Assembly (NCBI GenBank): GCA_033060915.1
Contig: CM065378.1
Coordinates: 16,713,501-16,777,500, forward strand
Direction of reading: 5' to 3'
DNA from: Euryodendron excelsum
Taxonomy: Eukaryota > Streptophyta > Magnoliopsida > Ericales > Pentaphylacaceae
Length of the DNA: 64,000 nt
The notes under the pieces are model-generated. The model was not told the DNA's origin, made no database searches, and worked only from the letters and a program-made list of their open reading frames with translations. Each line of letters begins with the position of its first letter. Position 1 is the first letter of the stretch. Positions 44,548 to 56,120 of the stretch are shown one piece after another. The translations under genes were made by a program, and so were the position numbers.

Positions 44548-47500
44548 TGTAAACACTCTATTTTTGCCCGCTCGGCAATTTCCGGCCCAACCAGACTCAC
44601 ATTCAAACCGACACAGACACATTTAAGTCTAAACCAGTTTTTCATACTCAATCTAGTCAATTAATCGCTTCGCGGGTCCGTCGGGCCCAATAGAGGCAAA
44701 ATGACCAAAATGCCCTTACAGTATTGCTCGGTCTAATTCTGGTTGGCACATCTTTCTAAAGACAATAAGTCTGTATTTTAACTTCAATTCTAGTTCCAAT
44801 TCCAATTCCAATTTAGACCATTCAAGCTCAATCCGATATGTTTTTCGAGAAAGTTGATCCTTCAGACGATAAGTCCATCTAGTCCGGCACGTTTATCGAA
44901 AAAACTTCTCAGAATGATAAGTCTCTTCCCCAAGATGGTAGAGCGGCTCACTTCTGGTGCCTACTAGCCCACCAATATAGAATATCGCCTATTCGGCACG
45001 TCTTTCGAAAAAATTAATCTCTCAAACAATAATACCATCCAACAGCTTTCCGAGATCAGGCAATCTCCAGAATGAATGCACACTGTCAGAGTGACGGAAA
45101 CACTCACAAGTATCGCAACTATCAAAGTAGTAGAAACACTCGCAAACAGGTCGACATTGGAAACTACCAATAAAATCCCTGTGTCACAAGACCGAATACG
45201 TCTTTTAGTTGTGACACGTTTATCGAAGAACGGGATAGCTTTAGAAAAAATTCTTCATACACCATTAGAGTAATGAAAACACTCAAAACTTAGGTCAACA
45301 CCAGTGCCTGCTAGCCCACTATGGTGAAAAATGACCAAATTGCCTCTTGGGCCTTTTCAGCGCGCTTCTTGAGAAAGTACCTAAATCCTTAGAGGTGGAA
45401 GTCCACCCTTCAAAGATTGTCCCAAAGATAATTCGGCATGTTCAAGTGCCTTTTAGTTAGTTTTGGATCAATTCCGAGATCATCCAGTTAAAATAACCAT
45501 TTTGTCCCTAAGCATCTGATCGCTTTCGGGAACCACACTGGTTCTAGGTATCAAACTGGTAGCCTCTTGAGGATGCTTCTAATAGTATTCTCGACCTTCT
45601 AGCACCTTTTCAGACCATTCTGAGTCTATTCCAGTACGCCTAGTGCAAAATGACCGTTTTGCCCTTAGTGGGTCGGTTGTCTTTTCTAACCACACCGGCT
45701 CTGGGTATCAAACCGGCAATCCCCTTGGAACACTCTTGATAGTATTTCCAACTGTTAAGCCTCCTCAAGGGTCACTCTGGGTCCATTTTGGTATTTTCCT
45801 AGTTTAAATGACCATCTTGCTCCTAATGGACCAGTCAGCCTTTTCAACTATTATGACATTGTTTCTCAAGTCAGTTACCTCCAAGACACTCTTTCAAGGG
45901 TTCTTACCATCCCCGGCCTTTCAAATCATTCCCGGACTCTCTGGAGTCACTCCTAGTGGAGCCAAGCTAAAAATTACACGGTAGTCACTAGGACATACGC
46001 CCAAATCTTCTGCCTTGCGTCCCAAGGGTCAAAAATCTGTTTCTTACCGCCTTAAAAGTTTACCAATGGGAGTGGTACCATTACAAGCCAATGAATGGCT
46101 TGGCGCCACTCCTAGTGGTGCCAAGTGTAAATTTGCACTAACATCATTGCAACAGGTACCAGTTGTTGTTCAGTTTCCCTATAAATACAGACCCCCTGCA
46201 TAAAAAAGGCCTGCACACTCAGTCCAAAAACTCTGCGTCTCTGAAAATAGAGCTCGAATTCTTAAAACCCTAATTCTTTCAAGCCTCCTCAAACCCTAGC
46301 CTTTATACACTCAAACCCTTGCCTCCAAGCATCCATTGAAGATCAAGTGCTGCATCTTCAAGGTTCTTAGAGTTCAAGTCAAGTAAAGCAATCAAATAAA
46401 AAAGAAGACAAGGTTGGTTTTTTTATTTACTTTTATGTGATCCTCTTCTCTCTTCTCTTTCTCTTAACTCACTTGAATTTTCTTCTATTTTAATCCCCAT
46501 CTTCTACTTCCTCTTCTTGCGTACTTGAAACAAGGAACTCCCCGATTCATGCCTAGGAAGAATTGTTAAAGGTCACCGTGCTGGGGGTTTTCTTCAAGTT
46601 CGACCTAAGACTGTGTGGGTTCGACCCCCTTGATTATATGGTGAAGCCTAACCTTGTATATTCACGTCCCTATTGCATTGTGGTTATCATGTTCATACAT
46701 TGCATTCACAATTGCATTCAAAGTTATTTTCAAACTTGCATCAAAGTTCTCTTTCAAAACTTGCATTCAAAATCTCTTTCTTTCAAACTTGTTTTCAAAA
46801 TTACACTCCTAGGATGATTCTAGCCATTCCATGGTTAGGGTTATTTTAGGAAAGTATTATATTCAATGTGATCATTATGGTCCATATTTCAAACCCTAGT
46901 TATTGTCAAAATCACAACCCTGAATGATTCTAATCTTTTCATGGTTATAATCGTTTTAGAAAAATGAGATATTCAAGAGACTTGCTAAAGTCTATATTCA
47001 AACCTCTTTTCAAATAGTTTTGCAAATCTACTTCTTAAAAATTCTTTTCAAATATCTACTTTCTAAAAACTTTTTGTCTTGAAGTTCAAGTCAAGCCCTA
47101 GAATCTATAGTTAGGAAACCCTAATTCCTTTCTTGCAATCATGACTTTCTATTTTCTATATTAAATCATAGATTTTCAAAACCACTTTTCCTACAAATCA
47201 TAGATTTTCAAATCCAAGATTTTGAAAACTTAATCTTTCCAACTCCATGTTAAATCAAATCTTTCAACTTAAGAAACCAAATCAAATTCCTGAATTTTGG
47301 AAACAAAATCAAATAATCTATTTTTTTAAAAATAAAATCTAATCTTCAATTTTAGGAAATAGAAATAAAAATCAAATCGAATCTTTCCTAATTTCAAACT
47401 TTCAAATCTTTCTTAATTTTGAACTTCCAAACATTTTCAATTTTCAAATCTTTCTAAGTTCAAATCTCTCTGAATTCAAAACTTTCTCGATTCAAATCTT

Positions 47501-48827
47501 TCCAAAATCAACTCTTTCTTAAAAAGAAAACTTTCTTAATTCAAACTTTCTAATTGAAACTTTTCTAATTTGAAATTTTTCTAATTCAGAACTTTCCTAA
47601 TTTGCAATTTCCTAACTCAAAACTTTCCTAAAATCCAACTTTCTAAAATCAAATCTTCTTATTTCAATTACATGCTTCAACCCTAGGTTATTGAAGTCCT
47701 AAGATGTCAAAACCCTAGTTCAATCCTAACCCTAAAGTTAAGAGGTTTAAATTTTATTCTAATACTCTTTTCTAAACCAAGATGATTTTTAAACTTCAAT
47801 CTAACTCAAGATGATTTCACAGCTCAACTTAATCTTTCTAAAACAAGTCCAAGTTCTACTTCTCAAGTTCAATTTCAAATCAAACCTCAATTTCAAATCA
47901 TCAAGTTCAATTTCAAATCAAAGTCAATTTCAAGTTCGATTTCAAATCAAAGTTTAATTTCAAATCTTCTAATCAAAGTTCAAATCAAACTATTTTCAAA
48001 TCAAACTTTTCCAAGACCTCAAAATTTCTATTTTCAATTGAACCCCGAGTCTGAACTACGACTGACCTGATTCTCAACAAAAGGATAGGGAGACAACTTC
48101 CATGGGTGCGATCACAACCTTTTTTAAGTTTTCACTTTCATAACTTTTCTCAAGTTTCCAATTCCATTACCTTTTTCAAGTTTTTAATTTCACAACCTTT
48201 TTTAAGTTTTCAATTTTCACAACCTCTTTCAAACTTCAAATCCTATCTTCAAATCTATTTTCAATATCAAATCCTTTTTTTTTGCACTTGCATATCATGC
48301 ATTATCTCAAATCTCTCATCTAAAATTCTTTTCAAAGTGAATATAATTGGACATTGGATAATTGAAGATTCTAAATGAGTGAACTTTGGGTGAAAAGACA
48401 TGTAGATACCGAAAAGGCGGGATAGGGTGATAGCTTAGTGTATCTTCCCTATACTTAAACCAACCTCCGAACCTCAAATAACTATTTTTGAAAGACCAAA
48501 ATGGAATTATTTTTGAAAAGGGCTTAAATCTTTCCAAAGGTTGTCAAATAATATGTTTTCTCCAAAGACCCTCTCTTGAGGAAGTTTTTCAAAACCTTTT
48601 TAAAAACCCTAAGTTTTAATCTTTGGATTGCAGTTAGTTTTAGGTGACCTAACTCACATTAACAAAGTTAGGTGGCGACTCCAAATATTTTCTAAAAGCT
48701 CTTATTCAAATCAATTTCTAATTCAAACCTAGTCGCACTTGTCATTCTAGAAGGATGAGTTCTAACGAGAAAGTACTGTGTTTTTCTCACTTGTGTTTTC
48801 TCAAGTGCAAAAAATAGGGGCTCGACA
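44548..48827 (+). mobile_element. Solo LTR C, large Ogre-like family (4.3 kb)
   Basis: It starts TGTAAACACTC and ends GGGGCTCGACA, with a one-mismatch 5 bp duplication (ctcgt/ctcgc). The U3 blocks, the ggctctgggtatcaaacc repeats (two, near 45537 and 45693), the TATA box (46180-46187), the leader with aaaccctaa words, the TTTC-rich tract and the aaaggcgggatagggtgat block near the end all match LTRs A and B in order. It has no coding. Confidence 0.75.
46180..46187 (+). promoter_or_regulatory. TATA box of solo LTR C
   Basis: TATAAATA lies 1.63 kb into the LTR, at the conserved position. Confidence 0.6.
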
Positions 48828-48832
48828 CTCGC
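48828..48832. repeat. Right target duplication of solo LTR C (ctcgc)
   Basis: It matches 44543-44547 at four of five bases. Confidence 0.6.
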
Positions 48833-49349
48833 AATCGAATTGTTATGTTTGCAGCTTACTAAAAGTACACACAACTAGCAACCTTGTGCCCACTTGAATA
48901 GGTATCACGACTATGGCGACCTTTGCTTTGTCTTGCCATGTTTAGACTTAGTCCAATCTAGTTTATGGTCTCCAACATCAATAGCTCATCCCAAATATTG
49001 GATCTAAGGGAGGTCATATCCAATTATTCTACTATATTTCAGTCAGTCATAAAAATCATCCAAATGCGTATGGGATATTAACATACACAATATGATTTTG
49101 CAACACAAATTTAAATTAAATAATGACAATTTTCACAAGCTGCAAGATCAAAAGGTCGCTAAGCTCCTAATAATCTCCTGCCTTATAAGGAATTATTGTC
49201 AAAGATTTAATTTAATTTATGCGCAAAATTTGGTTTTCGAAAGTGAAATCTGAAAATTTCTCTCTACCGACAAACCTCCCACTAAATATTGCATCTCAAG
49301 GCATGTTATAAATTAATTTCATGTTCCTGCATGTTACTCACAAATACAT
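48833..49349 (-). other. Layer 1 interior, non-coding
   Basis: Nothing recognisable is seen in this stretch between solo LTR C and the Copia element. Confidence 0.45.
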
Positions 49350-49354
49350 ACTTA
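49350..49354. repeat. Left target duplication of the Copia element
   Basis: actta is repeated exactly at 53839-53843. Confidence 0.85.
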
Positions 49355-50359
49355 TGTTAGTTCAGGTGGTAACCCAAGAGGGGGGGTGAATTAGGTTTAA
49401 AAAATAATTCAACAAATAATTTTAGATTTAAAAACTCTAACTAAATATTCAAAAAAAATATTAATCAACTAATAATATGTTGTAAATAAATACGAGCAAT
49501 TCAAACTATAAAGTAAATGAGATAGAAAGAAGAGAATACGACACCAAGATTTATCATAGTTCGACTTCAACTCCAAAATATACGTCCATTCCCCAAGACT
49601 CTTTTTTTGAGATTTTTCTCCATTATATCTAAATCGTAGATACAACCACTAGCCTTTTAACCCAGGTGCTGGTCTTTTTTTATAGCTAGTTTTTCACAGA
49701 TACTAGTCACCACCCTCCAACTAGTTTTTACACAGGTGCTAGTTACACCCAACCAAGATATCCCTTACTTAAACTAGTTTTTATACAGATGCTAGTCACA
49801 CCCAACCTCTAACTATTTTTTCTATCTAATCTTTTCTTTACAAGAAGAAAGAACAAGAGTATAACCACTCTTTCTTACAAAATAATGAATATGTCATTGA
49901 AGCTCTTAAAACATTACAATATAAAAGACAATTAAGCTTTCAAAGATTTTATAGGATTAATATCACTTTGATGCACAATCTCTTAGGATATAATCTCTTA
50001 TGATAAAAGACAATTATAGATCAATCCAACTGTTGAATTAAAAGATATGGGCAAAAAACTAAGGATGTATCATAGGATATAGTTTCATCTAATTTTCAAC
50101 CTTAAAAGAAAATTATATCCTCTAATTTTCTTCCTTGAATTAAGTTTTCTTAAAACATAATTTTCAATGATTTAAATATAACTTTCCAAGTCTTTATCAC
50201 TCTTTCTAGTGCTTCATAATTCTCCAAAACTTTATTACACCAACTAGACCAAGGATTAAAAGTATTGAATATATTTAATCAAGAAAATATTTATAAATCA
50301 AAGTAAGTTATCATCAAAACCATATGTAAAATTTCATATGAATAAACTTAGGACTAACA
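49355..50359 (-). repeat. 3' LTR of the Copia element, internally deleted
   Basis: At 1005 bp it lacks about 0.8 kb that the other LTR has (roughly 52650-53490). The lost part includes the TATA region. Four diverged units around ctagtttttacacaggtgctagt lie at 49660-49830. Confidence 0.82.
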
Positions 50360-50376
50360 ACCTTTTTCTTTTTTTA
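50360..50376 (-). promoter_or_regulatory. Polypurine tract of the Copia element
   Basis: The minus strand reads AAAAAAAGAAAAAGGT directly before the 3' LTR start TGTTAG. Confidence 0.65.
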
Positions 50377-50889
50377 TGATGACAACCTTTGATTGATTTA
50401 CCTCATAAATACACTTCAAATAAAATAAATGTTTTCATATATATATATATATATATCATGTTCAGAAGAGCAGTAGAAAAATAGAGACAAATATAATCCA
50501 AACCCCCCTTCACCAATACATCTCATCTTAAATTCATTTATAAAAGAATTCAACTAAAAACTCATCATATCAATCAACATATTTCTCCCACTTTGTTATC
50601 ATCAACAAATAATCATATAAGTACATATATATTTTTGTTTTGAAGTCCACAAAAATAAAATATGTTTAGATATAAGAGATTTATTTGATTCAAAACCAAA
50701 CAGGTTTTATAAATCGCAACATTTTATATTTATCCCCCTTTCAATATCAAGAAGTGCATGAAAAAAAAATATAATCAAGCATATATCACAAATCAAGTAT
50801 AAGTAAATTCATACGTATAATTTTTCAAACATTTTAAAGAATGTCACAACTTTTTTTAAATAATAAAAAATAAATACATATATATTAAA

Positions 50890-51963
50890 GTTTTTTTCTC
50901 TATCTTGTAACATTAATCGAGTAACATACCTCACCTTTTTCTTTTATCATTAAGTATATGTTGGTAACTTCATTATCACTCTCATCTTCACTTGAATTGC
51001 TTTCTTCACTATCATTCTAAAATATCACCACGTTATTTCTTTTGGCCTTTTTTTTTTACCTTCTTGAACATTGGACATTCGAATTTTATGTGGCCGGGTT
51101 TCTTGCATTCATAACACACAATAGCATCATTCTTTAAAGACACATTTTTACTTTGTCTTTTTTTTTCTTAGAGATTTTTTAAATTTTTTCGTGATTATGG
51201 CAAGCTCCTCAGCTTCATTGCTAGTTTCTCCATCATCATAAATATCATTATTTTTAATAGATCATTTCAAAGTAAGATCTTTCTTTTTTTTTCTTATCAT
51301 CTTCATCACCATTCATGGTAAGTTCATGAGTCATGAGTGAACCTAATAGCTTATCTATGATAAACTTTGTGAGATCTTTGCCTTCTTGTATGGTGGTCAC
51401 TTTAGACTCCTAATTCTTTGGTAGACACCTAATAATCTTTCTTACTAATTCAACATTAGTATAAGATTTATTAAGAGAATTTAAAACATTTATAATATCA
51501 GTGAATCTAGTAAATATGTCAAAAATAATTTCATCAAGATTCATTTGAAACAACTCATATTTGAGCACAAACATACTAATCTTAGATTCTTTAACTTGAT
51601 TAGTTCCCTCGTGCATAATTTCTAATTTATTCTAAATTTTTTGAGTCGATTCACAAGTAGATATACGATTAAATTCATTCGGGTCAAGAGCTCAATAAAG
51701 AAGATTCATAGTTCTAGCATTTAATTGAATACTCTTTATATCACTAGCATTCTATTCATTTCTAGTTTGGAAATATTTTTCCCTTCTACAATTTTGGTTG
51801 GTATACAAGGACTACTAACAATGACCTTCCATACTTCATAGTCTACTGCTTGAATATATATTCTCATTCTACTCTTCCAGTAATTATAATTAGTGCCATT
51901 AAACAAAAGTGGTCTATTGATCGATTGACTTTTAGCAAGTATAGTACTAAAAGTGGTTGCCAT
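50890..51963 (-). pseudogene. Copia gag with CCHC zinc knuckle (broken)
   Basis: Gag forms the particle. The start reads MATTFSTILAKSQSINRP, then LFNGTNYNYWKSRM, the usual N-terminus of Copia gag. A later piece (51616-51410) carries the UBN2-type run IFDIFTRFTDIINVLNSL and LVRKIIRCLPK. The nucleocapsid knuckle CYECKKPGHIKFEC (CX2CX4HX4C) lies near 51070-51115. An acidic tail follows. Stops and frame changes separate the pieces, so no full-length product is made. Confidence 0.82.
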
Positions 51964-51999
51964 AATTTACTCTAATATGGTTAAGTCTACTATAAGAGC

Positions 52000-52017
52000 C
52001 CAGGCTCTTATGCCAAT
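52000..52017 (-). promoter_or_regulatory. Primer-binding site of the Copia element
   Basis: The minus strand reads TTGGCATAAGAGCC just after the 5' LTR end ...TTAACA. It differs by two bases from the common tRNA-iMet site TGGTATCAGAGC. Confidence 0.7.
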
Positions 52018-53838
52018 TGTTAATCCAAGTGGCAACCCAAGAGGGGGGTGAATTGAGTTTAAACAATAATTCAATAAATAATTTTAGATTTAAAAATTCT
52101 AAATAAATATTCAAAAAAATATTAATCAACCAATAATATGTTGTAAATAAATGTAAACAATTTAAACTATAAAGTAAATGTGATAAAGAGAAGAGAATAT
52201 GACACCAAGATTTACAGTGATTGGATTTCAATTTCAAAATCTACGTCCACTCCCCAATACTTATTTCTTGAGATTTTTCTCCACTATATCCAAACCGTAG
52301 ATACAACCATTAGTCTTTTAACACAGGCGCTAATCCTCTTTTACAACTAGTTTTTTCACAATGCTAGTCACACCCCTCCAACTAGGTTTTACACATGTGC
52401 TAGTCACACTTAACCATGTGATCCCTTACTCCAACTAGGTTTTATATAGATGGTAGTCACATCCAACCCCTAGCTATTTTTCCTAACTAGTCTCTCCCTT
52501 ACAAGAAGAAATAATAAGAGTACAACTAATCTTCCTTACAAAATAATGAATATACCAATGAAGCTCTCAAAACACTACAAGATTAAAGACAATTAAGCTC
52601 TCAAAAACTTTATAGGATAAATAGGACTTTGATGTACAATCTCTTATTGCTCTTGATGTTTTCTTTTGTTCCTTAAGTATATCTCTATTTATAGATGAAG
52701 ATAGGAAGATGATTTGTTGTTTGAAATGAGTTTATAGCTGTTGGAAAGCATTGAAGACATTTATTCCCATTGAGCTACTTGCTGCCAGATAAGTTTTTGA
52801 ATTTCTGATCAGATGTCATCATTTCTACCTCACTTTTATTATTGATAAAGTTCAAATTTGAAACTGGCTATAAAGAAAAGTTATAGAAATGGAAGTCATA
52901 GTTTCATAACATCAAGAATCAGGTCGATCCAATGGTCAGATTAAAAGTTATGATTAAATTACTCGAGTTGTCTCCTAGCTGGCATATTTGAATTTCTGCA
53001 CAGCTATGTCAACTTACATAAGCTTTTTCATATACCAAAAGTTCGATTTTGAAAATCTCTATGAGATATAAAATATAGATATAGATGTTATCTTTCCACA
53101 TCCTCAAGAACCAAAACATTTGAAGATTAGAGTCAAAGATATGAGTGAAATACTCAGATCGTCTCCCAGTTGTCATTTTTGACTTTTTATTACACTAAGT
53201 CTTTTTTCACCTTATATTTCACCTAGATAAAATTTGAATTTAAGAATTTATATAACATATCAAATGTATATATGGATATTAGCTTTTTATAACTTCAATA
53301 ATCATATCATTGGGACTTTTGGATTAAAAGATATGATCAAATAATCATGACTACCTCCAAGCTACCATATTTTGAATTTCAAATCCAATAAGTTACTTTC
53401 CAGCTCATTTTCGTTTAAGAAAACATTCATTTCATGAAAATTTTATAAAACACTGTAATTAGACATTTGAGACTTCTTTCTAATACCATAAGAATCAGAT
53501 CAATTCAACGGTTGAATTAAAAGGTATGGGCAAAAAATGAAGGCTATATCACATAATATAGTTTCATCGAATTTTCAACCTTAGAAGAAAATTATATCCT
53601 CTAATTTTCTTCTTTGAATCAAGTTTCTTTAAAGCATGATTTTCAAGGATTTAGATATAACTTTTCAAGTCTTGATCATTCTTTTAAGTGCTTCATAATC
53701 CTATAAAACTTTATTACACCAACTAGACCAAGGATTAAAAGTACTGAATATATTTAATTAAGAAAATATTTATAAATCAAAGTAAGTTATCATCAAAACC
53801 ATATATAAAATTCTATATGAATAAACTTAGAGCTAACA
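52018..53838 (-). repeat. 5' LTR of the Copia element, full length
   Basis: This 1821 bp LTR is homologous at both ends to 49355-50359. A minus-strand TATA box CTATAAATAG lies near 52683-52694. The ctagtttt...gctagt repeats recur at 52310-52490. Confidence 0.85.
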
Positions 53839-53843
53839 ACTTA
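53839..53843. repeat. Right target duplication of the Copia element
   Basis: It is an exact copy of 49350-49354. Confidence 0.85.
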
Positions 53844-54013
53844 TACGAAAGAAATACTGAATATGACATAATAAATAAAAAAATATAAACATGCCCAAGA
53901 ATACTGTGTAATGAAATAAGTGCATATAATATTTATTTAGGTACAGTGGAGGTTATGCTATTCAATTATGCACTTATTAGTTTACCGAAGATATAGAGAA
54001 GGCTAAGTCATTC
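53844..54013 (-). other. Layer 1 interior, non-coding
   Basis: This is a short AT-rich piece. Its end (agagaaggctaagtcattca) is repeated in diverged form at about 63974-63994, so the Tat element landed inside a short tandem repeat. Confidence 0.45.
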
Positions 54014-54018
54014 AATAC
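54014..54018. repeat. Left target duplication of the Tat element
   Basis: aatac is repeated exactly at 63944-63948. Confidence 0.88.
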
Positions 54019-54599
54019 TGTGGGGGAATAACCACCGGCCCAACCCAATGGATTAGGCCCAATTTACGCAAATCAGAGTTGGGGCTGCTTTGCTAGCCCA
54101 GATCAGAATTAGAGGGAAGGCCAGACTGCCGACCTCCTTCGCAGCGCAGCCCAAACCGCTAGCGGTCTCTGAGCATTAAATGCAGAGTTGACTCGCATTA
54201 AATGCGCATGCGTCTGCCCACGCGACGTCAACGTGCACGTCTGGTCAGCCGGAATCCCCCGCGACGGTGCGCCAGGCCCTGTGAATAATCAGGCGGCGCC
54301 AATGATGACGCCTACCCAGCAGGCCATGAGAGCCTGCTGGTAGGCTAAGGCAGAACACACTCCCTCAAAGGTTCTATAAACACCCAAGGAGCCGAGAGCT
54401 AGGTATGGACAGTTAACTCCTAGTATTGACCACTTTCATTCATCTTCATCGATTAAGCTTGCTGACTTAATCTTCAGAGTGTGATCGGCCCATTATGGGT
54501 CGACCCATTCTAACCTCTTCGTCTTGCAGGAGATACCTGGACTCATCCATTTTTGGGCTAGAGAGTTCGGCCCAGCCTTCCAGTAAAATCCCACTTACA
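54019..54599 (+). repeat. 5' LTR of the Tat element
   Basis: It starts TGTGGGGGAATAACC and ends CCCACTTACA. A TATA box CTATAAAC lies near 54373-54381. It lacks 20 bases present in the 3' LTR, which look like the loss of one copy between two CCCAAACC words. Confidence 0.92.
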
Positions 54600-54600
54600 A

Positions 54601-54618
54601 TTGGCACCGTCTGTGGGA
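54601..54618 (+). promoter_or_regulatory. Primer-binding site of the Tat element
   Basis: TTGGCACCGTCTGTGGGA lies one base after the LTR. TGGCGCCGTCTGTGGGAA-like sites are usual in Tat elements. Confidence 0.8.
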
Positions 54619-54673
54619 AGGCTTAGAAAAACCAAGAGTCTAGACAACCGGAGACGTAGGGGAGAAAAGCACG

Positions 54674-55286
54674 ATGAGAGAGGCCTCGGAGCCTCCTCCA
54701 GTAGAGACCCGACCAACTCGGCGCATTGCCAATCTACACCAGTAGATCGGCAAAGGAGGAGAACACTAAGGTCGGAGATACGCACACCCGCTGAAAGCCA
54801 CCAGGAGGCACCAGAGGAAATGCGGAGGGATACGGGCTATGTCAGGGACAGAAATTTCCGTAGGAACCATCCTCGGAATCTGGCCCAGTCGCCCTCCAGT
54901 GGGCGGGTTTCGAGCGAGGATACGCTCCGTGCGGCAGAGAGGGAAATTCGGAGGCGCGGAGAAGAGATAGCCTACCTCACCTCCCAAGTGCAGGCCATGA
55001 GGGAGGCATTCTCTGGTAGAAATGGGCGTGGGAGAGAAGGGTCCCCAGATCGGGAGCAGGTTGTCGGCGCCAGGGACGAACAGCATCGCCGGTAAGGGGA
55101 AGTTACACCCCTAGTACCGGACGTTGCGTGAACGGGCACACAGGTCGGCAGAGGGACAAGAGCGAAACCCTGCCGCACAACAGTCCAGCAGAGGGAGATC
55201 GACGGAAGGAAGACTGGGAGAAGTGGTACAACGAAAAGCAAGAGGATAGAAGGCAGTAAACTAAGGAGCGCACAGCCCATGACCTG
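54674..55286 (+). pseudogene. N-terminal part of Tat gag (frame damaged)
   Basis: The stretch encodes an Arg/Glu-rich segment that includes LRAAEREIRRRGEEIAYLTS, probably coiled coil, as in Tat gag N-termini. The frame in which it reads stops at 55095. The gag core that follows is in another frame, and the ATG at 54674 meets a stop soon after. At least one frameshift is therefore needed to join this part to the core. Confidence 0.5.
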
Positions 55287-56120
55287 ATGAGAAAGGCCCT
55301 TGATCAGATTGCGTCCACGCCATTCACTGAGGAGATTGAATCCCATCCAATTCCTCAAAAATTCACCCCACCAAAGTTCACCCTCTATGACGGGAAGTCT
55401 GACCCAATTAACCATGTTTGGCATTACAAGCAGCTCATGGTAGTGTGGTGCAGTGACCAGATGCTGATGTGTCGAATCTTCCCCTCCAGCCTGGGAAGTG
55501 TGGCTTTACGGTGGTTCGACAAATTGCCACTTAAATCCGTTTCTAGCTGGAGGCAACTAGCCGAACTTTTTACAGCTCGTTTCATAGCAAATAGCCTACA
55601 GTCGAAGGAGGTTAATTTCTTGCTGACATTACGAAAAGAGGAAGGAGAAGGATTGCGAGCATACGCCCGACGCTACTGGGAAGCTTATAACGAGATTGAC
55701 GAGTGCAGCGAGCAGTTAGCTGTAACTCAGATCAAGATCGGCCTTCCCAGGGAACATCGCTTGCGACAGTCCTTAATGAAGAAACCAGCTCTTACGATAC
55801 AGGAGCTAATGCTCAGGATCGAGCGTTATGCATGGCTGGACGAGGACGTACCCCAAGGGACGTCAACCAAGGTCGGCGCTGCAGCCGAAAAGACAAATAA
55901 GAAGGATGCCAAGAAGCCCCGGTCAGAAGACATCGGCCGAGGAAAAAGGGTAACTGAGGGGGTCTACACAGTCTTTAAGGACCCCATCTATAAAATATTG
56001 CCCCAGATCCGTGATAAGCCCTTCTTTAAGTGGCCCCCAAAGTTGGGAGGAGACCCAGCGACCCGAGACCAAAAGAGATTCTGTTCATATCACCGCGAGA
56101 AGGGACATAAGACGGAGTAG
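55287..56120 (+). pseudogene. Tat gag core, stopped inside its zinc knuckle
   Basis: A 277-residue frame holds the Retrotrans_gag region (FTLYDGKSDPINHVWHYKQL, then ALRWFDKLP and SWRQLAELFTARF) and a linker rich in Lys. It ends in the nucleocapsid knuckle CSYHREKGHKTE, followed by TAG and then a Cys codon. The pattern CX2HX4HX4C is thus broken one residue before its last Cys. The next frame (pol) is in phase, so only this TAG separates gag from pol. Confidence 0.82.

Larger units (their letters stand above)
49355..53838 (-). mobile_element. Gag-only Copia (Ty1) element with unequal LTRs
   Basis: The ends are TGTTAG...CTAACA with exact actta duplications. The LTRs are homologous, and a tRNA-Met-type primer site, a gag remnant and a polypurine tract are in the right order on the minus strand. 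The 1.66 kb interior lacks protease, integrase, RT and RNase H. It is therefore a non-autonomous deletion derivative. The Copia-type solo LTR at 40132 is a relative. Confidence 0.88.

Noticed and set aside
54601..55095. Gag start at 54601
   Set aside because: That frame begins with TTG inside the primer-binding site. There is no ATG there, and the frame does not join the gag core.
56118..56120. Programmed read-through at the gag-pol TAG
   Set aside because: The codon lies inside the zinc knuckle, so a mutation is more likely. It is kept as a finding for checking only.
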